64,000 nucleotides of DNA from Myotis daubentonii (lineage: Eukaryota > Chordata > Mammalia > Chiroptera > Vespertilionidae). The stretch lies in contig NC_081848.1 of assembly GCF_963259705.1 (NCBI RefSeq), forward strand, positions 56,044,895-56,108,894, in the 5' to 3' direction. The notes beneath the pieces are model-generated. The model did not search any database, was not told the DNA's origin, and saw only the letters and a list, made by a program, of their open reading frames with translations. Positions 1-11,949 of this stretch are shown here, piece after piece (the stretch's first letter is position 1; each line of letters opens with the position of its first letter). A program made the translations under genes and the position numbers.

Positions 1-149
1 GACCAAGGGCACATGCCTGGTTGCAGGCTCAATCACCAATAGGGGGATGCAGGAGGCAGCTGATCAATGATTCTCATCACTGATGTTTCTATCTCTCTCT
101 TTCTCCCTTTCTCTCTGAAATCAATGAAAATATAAAATATTTTTTTAAA
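1..149 (+). mobile_element. VES SINE, 3' part
   Basis: It starts inside the element (caagggcacatgcctggttg), continues to the CT-rich tract and ends ctgaaatcaatgaaaatat plus a T/A-rich tail. VES is the tRNA-derived SINE of vespertilionid bats. Confidence 0.85.
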
Positions 150-634
150 AGGTTGGAAAAGGGTAGGAAACAGACTAAAGCAGGGACAGTGTACCTGACT
201 ATAGGAAGCCCCAGCAAGAGCTAAGCTGCAGGTCTCACTAAACTACCCAGTTAGGAAATGGAAGGGAGGGAGAAGCAAGAGAGAGGGCAAGGGGAGGAGG
301 GGAAGAAAAGATGGGGAGGGGAAGAAAAGATGGATAACTTTAATCATACTTTGTGCAGTTGCTCTGAGGGAAAATGTATACCATTTCAATACCTATTGTG
401 TCTTCTATCAAACTTACCTTTCACCTGGGAATGATGATTATTCTTTCTCTAGTAACTGATTGAAATAAGTCCTGCGGTTTTTTCATGTGTTTGATGAAAA
501 GCTCCCAAAACACCCAGCACATTCTACCACATGGGGCAACACAAACTAACACAGTAGCCCCAACCCTGAAGGGCTCTCAGGTGAAATCCTAGTGGCCTTG
601 GGTTCCATCCTCCACACCCCCCAAGGGACTTTAC

Positions 635-1190
635 CGTCATAAGCCTGGCCAATGAAGTCAAACCAGCCCTGGCTGCTGACTCCCAAGGCCAAGGAACAGA
701 ACACAAGGCCGGTGAAAAGCTTCATGGTGCTGAAATGAAAGGGGAGGGTCAGAGAGAAGTAGGCAAGATTGGCACACTTCCTTTTGGGATTTGTATGTCA
801 AAGGCAGCCTGGCTGTGCATTTCCATTTGTTCTCTTGAGACGCTGGCTGCCCATCTAGGAAACATTGCAGTAGGACCTCACTCAGAGCCACAGTCCTCAA
901 TTCTGAACCCATCAACCCTGAACCCAAGACTGAGGTCACCAAGGTGGCACTGAGGGAGCAACAGAGCAGTTAGGACCAAACCCCCTGAGCAGCCTGTAAT
1001 GAATCCAAAAGCATTACCCTGTGCCACTCGGCTAGCACAGACCCCATACAGCACAAATGCAGAAGAGAGTAATTATTTAAACTGAATGTACAGTCTTGTT
1101 GGAAAGAGAGAACAGAGTAAGGTTTGTAGAGCAAGGCCTCCTGGGAGTGGCCCCTCACCTGGTCTCTGGTGGAGCCGAGCTGCTGGTCCC
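635..1190 (-). CDS. SAA: SAA-A, serum amyloid A gene, 5' part only (exons 1-2)
   Basis: This is the 5' part of a minus-strand serum amyloid A gene, a secreted acute-phase apolipoprotein of HDL. The start codon is at 725-723. Coding exon 2 is 725-635 (91 bp) and ends at a GT donor (634-633) after TAT GAC G, the same phase as the other copies here. It encodes an 18-residue signal peptide ([18 protein letters not shown]) and a mature start of [12 protein letters not shown]. Non-coding exon 1 ends at 1159, before a GTGAG donor. Exons 3 and 4 must lie left of position 1; the VES SINE at 1-149 is in intron 2. The block from about 150 to 1,800 is a direct repeat of 13,988-15,690 around SAA-B. The N-terminus differs from SAA-B/C at Val13 to Ala, Glu to Asp and Leu to Ile. 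Whether the gene is intact cannot be judged. In human the next minus-strand gene here would be SAA4, but this N-terminus is SAA1/2-like. Confidence 0.85.
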
Positions 1191-1213
1191 TGCCTGCTGG
1201 GGACCGCTGGCTG

Positions 1214-1393
1214 CTATTTATTGATGCTGAACCCTCCCTGCTGGATCATGGGGGAGGCGGTGGGCGGGAAGAGAAGCCAGATTTGGCACCTGGGGAAATG
1301 CCCTCTGGATCATTTCTCTTAAAAAGGTACAAATGACACTTACTGGACAGCAGTGGTTGTCTTCATGCAAAGGTCATTTCCTCATTGTGTAAC
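1214..1393 (-). promoter_or_regulatory. SAA-A core promoter (TATA, altered NF-kB-like site, C/EBP-like site)
   Basis: On the minus strand there is an AATAAATAG box (1222-1214). About 80 bp upstream is GGGCATTTCC (1303-1294), where SAA-B/C have the consensus GGGACTTTCC. About 90 bp further is a C/EBP-like palindrome (1393-1384, attgtgtaac on the plus strand). Position and spacing match SAA-B/C, so this is the same promoter with a two-base change in the kB site. Function is inferred. Confidence 0.6.
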
Positions 1394-1824
1394 CCTCAAG
1401 AAACACAGTAGACTCGCTCTGCCCTGAAGCCACGGGTCAGTGGTGCCTCTGCTGTCAGAGTTGAAGGGGCCAAGGCAGGGCCACCTGAATGCGGAGAGGA
1501 AAGGTGAGGGCCTCCAGCATGGGGCACCCAGGCTGTAGGAAGGTGTGCAGTGAGGGGCCATCTCCTCCAGCCAGGACCTTGCTTTAGTGGTCATTCCCTC
1601 AGGATGGTCTCTGCATGGTCAGATAGTAGATGTGTCAGAAATGAAATCCCTTTTTAATTCATATCTAAAGCCCTGAGCTTCAAAACTGACAGACTAGCTC
1701 ACCAAATCTCCCAGGTGCCCTGGAAGGTGCTTCCACCACAAAAAGGCCTGCTCAGCTGGCTCAGCCACAAGGAAGTGTATTATCTGAGCGGGCTCCCTTA
1801 TGTTATTCCAGGAACTCTGCACAG

Positions 1825-1945
1825 TGACATGTGGTTACTAGACTTAGCATGGTGACCACATTATAAGGAATCTAAATGTCTAATCACTATACTCTACACC
1901 TCAAACTAATATAATATTATATGCCAACTACACTTTAATTTTAAA
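1825..1945 (+). mobile_element. Old L1 3'-end fragment
   Basis: Resembles L1M 3' UTRs: ggttactagacttagcatgg, then caaactaatataatattatat and cactttaatttt. The rest of 1,950-3,560 shows no gene that I can support. Confidence 0.5.
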
Positions 1946-2320
1946 AATCTTTCATTAATAAATAAAAATAATCTGGCTTCCTGGTTGTGGGCAATCAAGT
2001 GGTGGGACCTTTGCTTCTGCTCACCCCTCCTCATAATGGGAGAGGAAGCGTTTAGATGCCAGGAACTATCAGGGCCTGGGGCAGGCTGCTCCAAAATATC
2101 CCACAATGGTGTATTGATTCCTTTGAATTAAAGTCACTTGACAAGCAGCCAATGCAGAAAGGGACGCCAACCCTGCCTTACCTCCCTGGATGCAAAAATA
2201 AATCTCCCCTGTGCAAGGTACCCTCCCTGCTCCAGGGGGCTGAGAGAGACACCCTTAACGCCAGAGTTCAAGAAAGCCTGTACATACAAACCCTGCTACT
2301 TCTTTACTAAATTACTACCC

Positions 2321-2345
2321 AGCCCCAGCTGGTTTGGCTCAGTGG
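2321..2345 (+). mobile_element. VES SINE 5'-end fragment
   Basis: ccccagctggtttggctcag, the first bases of VES, with no body following. Confidence 0.4.
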
Positions 2346-3566
2346 AGGTTCCCCATGTCTGAGCGGCCTGTGTGAAGCTGAACTTGACCGCAGGAGTACC
2401 ATCATCACCCTTTGTGGTCAATAATGGCTCAAAACTGATTAATTTCTTTCAATAAGGATAATGAGAGACTCTGTGTAGTTTAAATTTAAATATTACGTTT
2501 CAGCAATTCTAAAACACACATGCTTTGATTATAAATTTCGGAAATTAGGACGTGTCTTACATTCACTAATGACCAGGCTATACTAATGAAAAAGTTGTCA
2601 TTTGCTTTAGGAAAACCTATAAATTTATGTAGGTTTTCCTTTTTGTTTATATACACAAGAGTGATGTAAGATAAAAATCTATGTCTAAGTGGGTCCAAGA
2701 GAATTTTCTCAATAAATGTGGAATGAAAAGTCTGAGTAATAAGAAACCATTATGTCTTAATTGAATTAACAGCAATTTTTTCCTTGGCGGTATGTAAATA
2801 ATGATGCGTTTTTTAGTCCTGCTGTCTTAGAGAAATTCAGTGTGTCTGTCCTTGTTCTCCCTCCACTAGTTTCCCAGTGTTTTTACAATTTAGGGTCCTA
2901 ATTTTTTTCTATGAGAGAACATGTATAGCATTTCAAGAGAAAATAAATTTATATGATAAAATAAAATTATGTTATTTTGGTTTGTATGGTAGTAGATATT
3001 TTGATATGGATTTACATCACTACTGTAAAGTGACTCATTACCATGTCCTGCAAATCAAAAATTGTATCAATCATGCATGCTTTCTCCAACTCCCAAATCG
3101 TCCAACCTGATCTGTCAACTTCTGAGCTATACTTCTCTTGCTTTATTCATCTCAACAAGTATTTAGTAAGTGCATATACAACAGGCGAGGTGCTGTGACA
3201 GGTACTGTGGATACAGGGATGACATACAAAAAGACAGACGTTCCTTTTATCTCGGGTTTCCTGCCTACGTGCCCTAAAGTCAGACAAGCAATTGGGCCAA
3301 CGCAGTGGAGTGTGACGAGTTCAGGGACATCAAGTACAGCAAGAGCAAGCACAGCTGGACTCCCACAGGTCTCCTGTCCTCCCTCTCAAATGGTCTCATC
3401 CCCTGACCTCACTCTCAATATCCTTTTCCCTTTCTCAGAGCAAGAGACGTTCCTGCTTGCTTTGGGGTTAACCATCCCCTGTGGGCTTAAACCTACTGAC
3501 TCTTGGGTCCCCTTGAATCTGGTGTTATTCCCCCTTCTCTATCTTTATTAGCTCCTTATAACTATA

Positions 3567-4251
3567 CTAGGGGCCCGGTGCACGAAATTCGTGCACTGGG
3601 TGTGTGTGGGGGGGAGTGTCCCTCAGCCCAGCCTGCCCCCTCTCACATACTGGGAGCCCTCAGGCGTTGACCCCCATCACCCTCCAATCGCAGGATCGGC
3701 CCCTTGCCCAGGCCGGACGCCTCTGGCCTAGGCGTCCAGCCCGGGCAGTGGGGACCTGCAGTGGCAGCGGGGGGTGCCGCGATCACGCGGGCTCCACCCC
3801 TGCCCCTGCAGGACGCCTCTGGCTGTGGCGTCTGGCCCAGGCAGCGAGGACCCACAGCTGCAGCGGCCCCACGATCGCGGGCTTCGCTTTAGGCCCAGGC
3901 AAGGGACCCCTAGCTCCCGGGACTGCCAGCTTCGACCTTGCTCAGCTCCCATCGCTGGCTCCACCCTTACTTTCTGCTATCACTGGCCAGGGCGGAAAAG
4001 GCACCTGATTCTCCGATCATGGCTGGGGGGCAGGGCAAAGGCCCCCCAGCTCTTAGCTCCCCCCTGGGTTTCCGATCACTGTCAGTGGCAGGGGGCTTCT
4101 TCCTGCTTTCCCTTTCGCCTCCCTGCATTGTGCCTACATATGCAAATTAACCGCCATCTTGTTGGCAGTTAATTTGCATATAGCCCTGATTAGCCAATGA
4201 AAAGGGTATTGTCGTACGCCAATTACCATTTTTCTCTTTTATTAGTGTTGA
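3567..4251 (-). mobile_element. Non-autonomous Helitron (HeliBat type), copy 1
   Basis: Minus strand: TC start at 4251-4250, GC-rich body, terminal hairpin GTGCACGAA/TTCGTGCAC and a CTAG end at 3570-3567, with A and T at the flanks. These are Helitron termini. The long open frames on both strands between 3,604 and 4,172 come from the GC-rich body and are not genes. Confidence 0.85.
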
Positions 4252-5549
4252 TTGACCTATTAGGAAAAAAACCATTTTATTAGTAACTAACAAAGTAATC
4301 CAATCATTCATTCACTCAATAAGCATTTGTTGAGATCTATTATATGCCAGGCACTGGCACGGTACTGGATATTTATGGGTGAACAAGACAGAAATGGTCA
4401 CTTCTCTCATTGATTTTATACTCCAGGGAGAAGGTGTACCAGAAGGTAATCTAAACAAAAATCAGAAGAATAACCAAAAAATTAATAAAATAATCCCACT
4501 TACAGAAATTGTTAAGAAGGAAAGACTACACAGGATAAGCCTGCCAGGGTGATCAGGGAAGGTATCTCTTAAGAAAGAGTGACTTAGGAAAGACCCACAA
4601 GACGAGAGAAGTCCAGCCGTGTCAAGAGCAAGCAGAAGGGTGTCCTGGATAGAGGAAATGCCATGTGCAAGGCTCTGTGGCAAATAAGAGCTTGGTTTGC
4701 TGGTGGGATTTGAGAATTATAAGCATGAGTGGGTGTGCCATCAGGTGATGCTGAAAGGTTTCAAGAACAGATAACACTGTGCTGTGTAGGCCAAGGTAAG
4801 GACTTTGATTTTATTGTAAGGGAAATTGGAATCCACTGAGAGATTTTAAGCAAGAATTTTAAGAGAAGTGATCTGATTATTACCGTATGCTAGACTGAGA
4901 GGTAGGTTAAGTACATGTTTTGTTTCACTAGGACATTGTGGGCTTAATCTAGAATGGATTAATTATTAATAATGCCCCCTTTTCATTCTGGAAAAGGAAT
5001 TGGTTTGGATGATAAATTATATGACTAGTTAGACGGCTACTGCATTAAGCCCAGTGAGAAATGATGTGGCCAGTAGCATGGATGTACATGGGATAGTGCC
5101 GATGATTAGAGATGTATTTTGGAAGTAGAAGCAGGACTTGCCAGTGGATTGGATATGAGGCTGAAGAAAAGGGATGCATCAAGCACATTCCCTAATTTCT
5201 GGAGTGAGCAACAGGGAGAATGGTCCTGTCATTTACTGAAGTGGAGAAGCCTATTAGGTGAAAGCTCTGGACTGAAATGAGAGTTCACTTTGGGACATGT
5301 TAAGTTTGAGATCTCTGGAAGCTGTCGAACCAGACATGTCAAGAGGACCATTGGATATACAAGCATGGAGCTCAGAAAGGAGGTTCTGAGGTGGAGATAT
5401 AATTGAAGAGCCACCAGCATATATAGATACTATTTACATTTGTTTGCGTGTATAGAGAAATAAAAAGTGAGAGCCCAGAACAAAGTCTTAGGACACTTAG
5501 AGTTTGGAGGAGATGAGGTAGTCCCAGCTAAGGAGATGAGAAGGAAAGT

Positions 5550-5780
5550 AGCCCTGGCCTGTGTTTCTCAGTGATTAGATTCAGCCCAGGCACCTAAGGG
5601 TCTCAGGTTTGATTCCTGGTCAAGGGCATGTACCCGGGTTGCAGGTTTGATCCTGGCCCCAGTCAGGTTCTCTGCGGGAGGCAACCAATAGATGTGTCTC
5701 TCTCACATTGATGTCTCTCTCTCTCTATCTCTCTTAACGCCCCCCTCTTCCACTCTCTCTAAAAATCAATATCTTCAGGT
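5550..5780 (+). mobile_element. VES SINE
   Basis: Starts gccctggcctgtgtttctcag and ends cactctctctaaaaatcaat. Present in both arms (mirror 42,829-43,056). Confidence 0.85.
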
Positions 5781-5992
5781 CTGGCCAGTGTGCCTCAGTG
5801 GTTAAGTGTCAACCCATGAACTAGGAGGTCAGGGTTCAATTCCAGGTCAGGGCATATGCCTGGGTTTTGGGCCTGATACCAGTAGGGGGCATGCAGAAGG
5901 CAGCCAATTAATGATTCTCTCTCATCATTGATGTTTCTATCTCTCTCTCCTTCTCCCTTCCTCTCTGAAATCAATAAAAACATATTTTAAAA
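5781..5992 (+). mobile_element. VES SINE inserted in the tail of another
   Basis: Starts ctggccagtgtgcctcagtgg, ends ctctgaaatcaataaaaaca, and sits directly in the A-rich tail of the preceding VES. Mirror at 42,612-42,828. Confidence 0.88.
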
Positions 5993-6972
5993 AATATATA
6001 TCTTCAGGTGAAGATTAACAAAAAAAACAACAACAAAAAAATAGAAAAAAAGAAACATCAGAAGAGTGTGATATTATGAAGCCAAGAGAGAGAACCTCCT
6101 AAGAAGGAGGGAGAGGGCAACTGTTGAATGTTGGTCAGAGGCCTACTGATGAGAGGAGAGAAATACGTCGATTGTTTTTGGCAACATGGAGGTCAATGGT
6201 GACATGAATTATTTAGCTGGAGTGGTGGGGGCAGAGGCCAGGCTGGAGTGGGTTCAAGCGTGAGTCACAAATGAGGAACCAAAAAAGGCGCCTCTTTCAA
6301 GATGTTTGACTCTTAAGAAGAGGAAAATGTCAAGCGTGAAGAGTGATGTGGATTAAAGTCAGGGTTTTCGGTGCGGTCATTTGAGAAAGCAGTTCTTTTG
6401 TGCCCGCATTTGGCATTGTGTACACAAGGATGAATGAGGTGTGCTGCCTGTCCTTTACCAAGTCAGGCGTCTCCCGGTGTAAGTGCTCTCTTGACCATTT
6501 ACACCGAGTGCTGGAGATCCGGGAAGGAGGGAGTCTCCACAGCCCATCCTCTTGGCCTTGTACAGCACATTCAAGTTCTGGAGTCAGACATGCCAGCCTG
6601 CAACCTAACTCTGCCCCTTGTATGGCCTAAGCAGGTATCTCTAAACCTTGGTTTCTCCAACTGAGAACTGCAAAGACTTTCTCTACAACTTAACTAACAG
6701 AAGGCATGGACAGTACAGCACTGAGGTATGGAATATGCTAAACAACAGCCAGGAAGGGGTGGACTTGTGCTCCACTAATGACCCGAGAAGAAGGTGGGAG
6801 GACTTCCAACCTTTCCACAAGACTAGAAGGATTATAAGTAGGACGATAGAAAGAGCAGTGGTGACCCAGGATGAAACACATAAGGCCAAGATTACACTAG
6901 TGTTTGGGAATCCTTGGTTTTAGATTTGAGCCTCAAAAATTAGAAAAGATGCCTCTTTCTGGGACTGAGTCA

Positions 6973-7187
6973 TTTTAAAAATATATATTTTTATTGATGT
7001 CAGAGAGGAAGGAAAGAAATAGAAACATCAATGATGAGAGAAAAATCATGGATCAGCTGCCTCTTGCATGTCCCCTCCTGGGGATTGAGCCCACAACCTG
7101 GGCATGTACCCTTGACCAGAATCAAACTTGAGACCCTTCTGTCCACAGGCCAACGTTCTAGCCACTGAGCCAAACCAGCTAGGGCTG
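6973..7187 (-). mobile_element. VES SINE
   Basis: Minus-strand copy ending gccaaaccagctagggctgg. Mirror at 41,425-41,640. The flanks 6,000-6,970 and 7,190-8,600 are arm sequence without a supported gene. Confidence 0.88.
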
Positions 7188-8609
7188 GGTCATCTTTTAA
7201 TTCTTATAGGTAAAATGAGATGAAAATTATAAGGCAGATAGCTGTTGAGGACTTCCCTGTGCCTTTGGTCCTTATCAAAAGCAATCTAAGCAACATTCAG
7301 ATGTTCCCCACACAACTTCCTTTCCTGGGAAAGGTAGGTTCCTGAGGACTGGGTAGTGCAGGTGCCTGAGCTGCCTTGGCTCACTAGGTCCTAGGAGTAG
7401 ACATGATGGAGAAAGGGGGCAGTTGTCAGCCCTGCACAGCCATTGGTCATGGGTGTGCTTGGGGGACTGTTTCCTAGAGGAGGGCATGTGGTGTCCACAG
7501 CCTTGTTCTCCTACTTTCCTCAGGACAGAAAGGGTGGGCCAGTGATTACATCCTGTTACAATTCTTTGACTGCCTTTGGGCCAATCAATGCTAGATATGC
7601 ACCCACCCCCCCTTAAAATGTATTCTACTCATTCCCTTCTTTGATAGAACCACTGGAGAGAAAGCAAGTACAATTTGTAGACACCAAGAGGAACCAACTC
7701 CTCATAGGGACTTTCACAGTCCTCTTCCTTTGTCACTTATGTATTCTGTCTTCTAGGAAGGGCCGCTCTTAGAACAATAGACAGTAGTGGCAGCCAGCTT
7801 GTTTCTGATGGAAAATAAAGCCATCCTGTCATGGTGATATTGAATCTCCAGCCCTTAAATGGATGTCCCAAGAGACTCTGAGTCAGTGAGTCCTGCTTCT
7901 TGGGACAGTCTCAGTGACTATTGTCCCAGCCTAACTGTTAATAGTGACACCCCTTTTTCACTCTCAAAAATGACCTTGTTTATATAGTGAATTAGACAGT
8001 ACCCCTCCTCTAATAATCATGTGTGACCAGGCAGTTGAGAGTCCCAGGAGACCTCCATTCACCTGATACAATTGATTTTAGTTAAAGAATAGATCACCAA
8101 GGCTACTAAGTGTCAGGAAAACAAAATGAAAAAAATTGAAAAGTCCCACAAGGTACGATGACCAAGAATGGCACCTGAGGACTAAGTCCCAGACTGGGTA
8201 CAGTAGGAAGAAAGGTGTGCAGTTCCATGAATATAAAATGAGGAAAGTAATGTTACCGGCTTCCTAGGGTTGTGGTCAAGATGAAATGATTAATGCTGAA
8301 AGGAGTTTGGATCTGTTCTGGGCACAAGTAATGTTACCACAAATTTTAGTTCTTGTGATTTAACCAAGTAAATTCTTAATTTATTCTTTGCAGAAGTCAG
8401 AAAGAGTAATTATGTGTTATTAAAGTAACACATTATTAATACATTAATAAGTAAGATTACCAATCAGAATGACAGAATTAAAGATTAAGGTTTCACTTTA
8501 CAGGACATAAAAATGTTTTCTTGTACATGACATACCCCCAACATTGCTGAGTGCTATGTCCACCAAAGTACATGGACACCAGCGTTACTGCAGACTTCCC
8601 CATAACAGT

Positions 8610-8800
8610 CTAAATTTAAAAAGCCTAACTATCCAACCACATGGAGTGGGCTAATAAAGCATGGTATCCTTATACAATGGAATACTATGCACCAATGAGC
8701 AAGAGCAAACTATTGATATAAGCAAAAATGGATGAATGAATCTAATAGATATAATATTGAGTGGAAGACAGCCAGATACAAAAGAATTCTTTTTTTTTTA
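8610..8800 (+). mobile_element. Old L1 ORF2/3' fragment
   Basis: aatggaatactatgcaccaa and the following stretch resemble the L1 ORF2 end (YTMEYYA region). Present in both arms (mirror about 37,235-37,400). Confidence 0.55.
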
Positions 8801-9038
8801 ATTTCTTGTATTTGAACATCAAAGGCGGGCAAAACTAATCTATAGTGATGGAGGTCAGAATGGGTCTTGCTTTTGGTGGGGGATCTTACCTGCAGAGGGC
8901 AGGAGGCATCCTCTGGTGTGCTGGAAATATAATACATCTTCATCTTACGGTGGGAACATGGGCTTTTGGACGTATAAAAGTTCACTGAGCCTGTAAGTTA
9001 TATTTCAATGAAAAAAAGATTAAAAATGAGATTAGTGG

Positions 9039-9275
9039 GCCCTACCCAGTTTTACTCAGTGGAAGGAGCATCAGCCTTTGGACTGAAGGGTTCTGGGTTC
9101 AATTCTGGTGCAGAGAACAGACCTCGGTTGCAGGCTCAATCCCCTGCCCTGGTCAGGGTGGGTGCAGGAGGCAGCCGATAGAGGTGTCTCTCTCACACGG
9201 ATGTCTCTCTCTCTTTGTCTCTCCCCGTCCCTTCTACTCTGTCTAAAAATCAATGCAGAAAATATCCTTGGGTGA
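9039..9275 (+). mobile_element. VES SINE
   Basis: Starts gccctacccagttttactcag and ends with gtctaaaaatcaatgcag. Mirror at 36,745-36,985. Confidence 0.85.
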
Positions 9276-10901
9276 GGATAAGATTAGTGGGAAAATAGAT
9301 GCTGAAAGCACATGTAAGTCAGGAAGAGCTACCAGTGCCTAAGTTGCTCAATCAATAAATATTTACTGAGTCCTGCTAGGACTTACATGTCAAGGATTTC
9401 TTTAAACTAACTCATTTGGAAAAAAGAAAGATCATAATGTCGTAATTTTTCTTTATGTGCTTTGTTCTGTGGAGATTTTCCTAATAATTTCATATACTTG
9501 GTATTTGGTGATTCTATCCAATAGTCTCTCTCTGTCAGGGCACAATGACTGTTCTTTCTGTGATGGCTGCTTGACATTCATTCCATGTTTCCCTAATAGT
9601 TGGGGCGTTTTCTCCAAGTACCTCTCACTAGGTGGTAGCAAAACCTGACGCAGCTGTTCTCATTGGTAAAATAATCTGAGGCTTGTTCAGAGTGCTGATT
9701 CCTAGCTCCACTCCTCCTCCAGGATCCTGGCTCAGTAGCTATGAGAGGAGGGTCAGGAATGCACCCTTTCTACAACTTTCCAGCAAAGTGAAATGTGGGT
9801 GGGCCATACACCATATTCTGACCTACACTGATCCAAGGGAGGAGAAGATAGCCTTCATTGTGGGCAGAAATACTTAGCCACTGCCCCACAACCCTTTTTT
9901 GAAACTAGTACACAGAGAATATCATAAAGAGCAATAAGACATGAAGTTGAAAGTGCAGAAAAATTGAATTTGTCAAATTTCAATGGAAAATTGATAAAAT
10001 ATTCAATTGCCAAATTAATAAGATCCGCTTCAGTTACACATGTAAGGAGCTTGGAAGTCACCACTTATCCTAACAACAAGCGAAAAGCTGAATACAATGA
10101 AAACTCAAATCTTCTTGGATTCATATGAGCGGTGAGGACACAGGGCACTGCCCCTGCAATTGGAGACAGATGGATCCAGGGATCCCGGCTCACTGGAGTG
10201 TGGGAGCTGAAACTGCTGGGGAACCTGAACTAGAATTGGTGAATTGCTGGAGGCTCAGCGGGGGTAACTCTGAGAGTTAAAACCTCTAGGGGGACTCAGT
10301 TATCGGGGGTTCTCTACAATATTGTGAGATTTACCTTCAGGAGCTCCACCAGGTTCTCACAAAAAAAATATCTTAGAAAAGAACCCTCTGTCTTCCAGCA
10401 GGGGGTGCACTCCGTTCTCAACCAGGCCTGCCCTCAGGGGAAACTGTGTGATGTGTCTAACTGACCTGGGGAAGGGAAATAACCAACTCCAGCCCACTCT
10501 ACTTATCCTGTTCCACTCCAGGGGGATAAGAAACCTGAGAAATACTAGTGAAGAGTTCCACTCTGGTGACCCCATGTAACCTTAATTACTCCCTTAATCC
10601 AAATACAGCCACAGGGGAAGTTAGGACTTCAACATATACATTTTTCTGGGGGATTGGGGGAGGAGGCAGAGACATAATTCAATTCAGAGCACTGGCCCTT
10701 TCACAGCTAGCTTCCAGGGAGTTCAGAGGCTCTCTACCCCCTGCCCCACGTGGTCTGTGAGTTCAACTGCAACCCTGGGCAGTTTCTTGTCAGGTTTCAT
10801 TGGAGGAGTTCTTGCTTACCAGCTGTGCCTTCTGACTCCCAGCAATCATTATCAGCCTTCCAATGGGCTACAGACTTTCCAGCCTGGTGTATTCTTTAAC
10901 C
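9276..10901. other. Arm sequence without a recognised gene
   Basis: Unique-looking arm DNA downstream of SAA-B. Its open frames (60-80 codons) are shared with the other arm only because the arms are duplicated. No protein family was recognised. Confidence 0.6.
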
Positions 10902-11113
10902 CAGTGGTCGGCAAACTCATTAGTCAACAGAGCCCAATATCAACAGTACAACGATTGAAATTTCTTTTGGGAGCCAAATATTTTAAACTTAAATTATATA
11001 GGTAGGTACATTGTTATCAACTTAATTAGGGTACTCCTAAGGCTTAGGAAGAGCCACACTCAATGGGCCAAAGACCCGCATGTGGCTCTAGAGCCACAGT
11101 TTGCCGACCACTG
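10902..11113. mobile_element. hAT miniature element (left arm)
   Basis: 212 bp with terminal inverted repeats cagtggtcggcaaac / gtttgccgaccactg and an 8-bp target duplication ctttaacc (10894-10901 and 11114-11121). Present at the mirror position in the right arm, so it predates the inverted duplication. Confidence 0.9.
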
Positions 11114-11831
11114 CTTTAACCCCTTAGCAGTTGAATCCTATTATCAGTTAATAATCCTCTTATGAAAATTTCCCTCTTCAAATGACCACCTGGTTTCTGT
11201 CTCCTCACTGGACCCTGACAGAAAAAAGGTGTCTTCTCTATCCTGCTTTCTCCTCACTACCAATTCCGCGGTTTTGAGCTGGTTAATATGCAGAAGCTGG
11301 AAGGAAATACTCATAAGTGAGGCGGCATTATATCTGCATTTAGGCTTGAAATGAGGCAATAAAAATACCGTGGAGGAAACTGCTATGGAGGCATTTCTTA
11401 GATGGCAAGGACAGAAATTGATTAACAATTGGATTTGCTCAGAAATGAACAGAATATCAAGGTGGCAGGTGCTAGAACAGGATCCCGTGGTCTAATCCTC
11501 CCATGGCTGTGTCTCCCACCCCCCAGGCAGAGACCACTGAGCGACTTAATTTTAATGAGATTCACACCCTGGGGGCAGAGACAGTGACTGGACAAAATTG
11601 ACAGGGAGTTAGGAGGCCTGGACATGAAAGGGCCTGAAATAGCACAAAGCAGAGGGGAGAGTTGGTACAGGGTGTCTGCCCTATATGACTTGAGATTGTG
11701 TCCCCTACACCCAAACATGCAGGCACAGGCGTGATCCTCTCATGGCTGTCCATCCATCACCCCATGGTATCAATGACCAGTCCTTATAGGAAATAACAAC
11801 ACACAGTTTTTAACATTCAATCTCTTAAGCA

Positions 11832-11837
11832 TTTATT
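11832..11837 (-). terminator. SAA-B poly(A) signal
   Basis: AATAAA on the minus strand, about 113 bp after the stop codon, in the same relative position as in SAA-C. Confidence 0.8.
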
Positions 11838-11949
11838 AGACATCCATTATGTGCCCTCTGTCAGCATCTGGTGATGTAGAACTCAATGACTTGGGGTTTG
11901 TGCCCTTAGGGGCTCACAGCCCCGTCTCCTGAGAGCAGAGAGAAGGAGC

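Larger units (their letters stand above)
150..1800 (-). repeat. Direct duplication of the SAA 5' region
   Basis: The segment matches 13,988-15,690 in the same orientation, starting at the aaaggttggaaaagggtagg stretch and covering intron 2, exon 2, intron 1, exon 1 and promoter. It is more diverged than the two palindrome arms are from each other. The match fades near 1,800. Confidence 0.85.
4280..6400 (+). repeat. Ancient interspersed repeat, family uncertain
   Basis: It starts with the widespread ttcattcactcaataagcat / atgccaggcactgg motif (L2/MIR-like terminus) and continues with stretches typical of a long old mammalian repeat (gacatgttaagtttgagat, gttggatatac-like, gcaacatggaggtcaatggtgac). 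Two VES copies are inserted at 5,550-5,990. The outer palindrome breakpoint lies inside it. I am not sure of the family name. Confidence 0.5.

Noticed and set aside
635..1190. SAA-A as SAA4
   Set aside because: Position would fit the human order, but the N-terminus is SAA1/2-like and the diagnostic 3' exons are outside the window, so it is left unassigned.
3604..4172. Several long frames on both strands
   Set aside because: They come from a stop-poor GC-rich Helitron interior and have no start, splice or family support.
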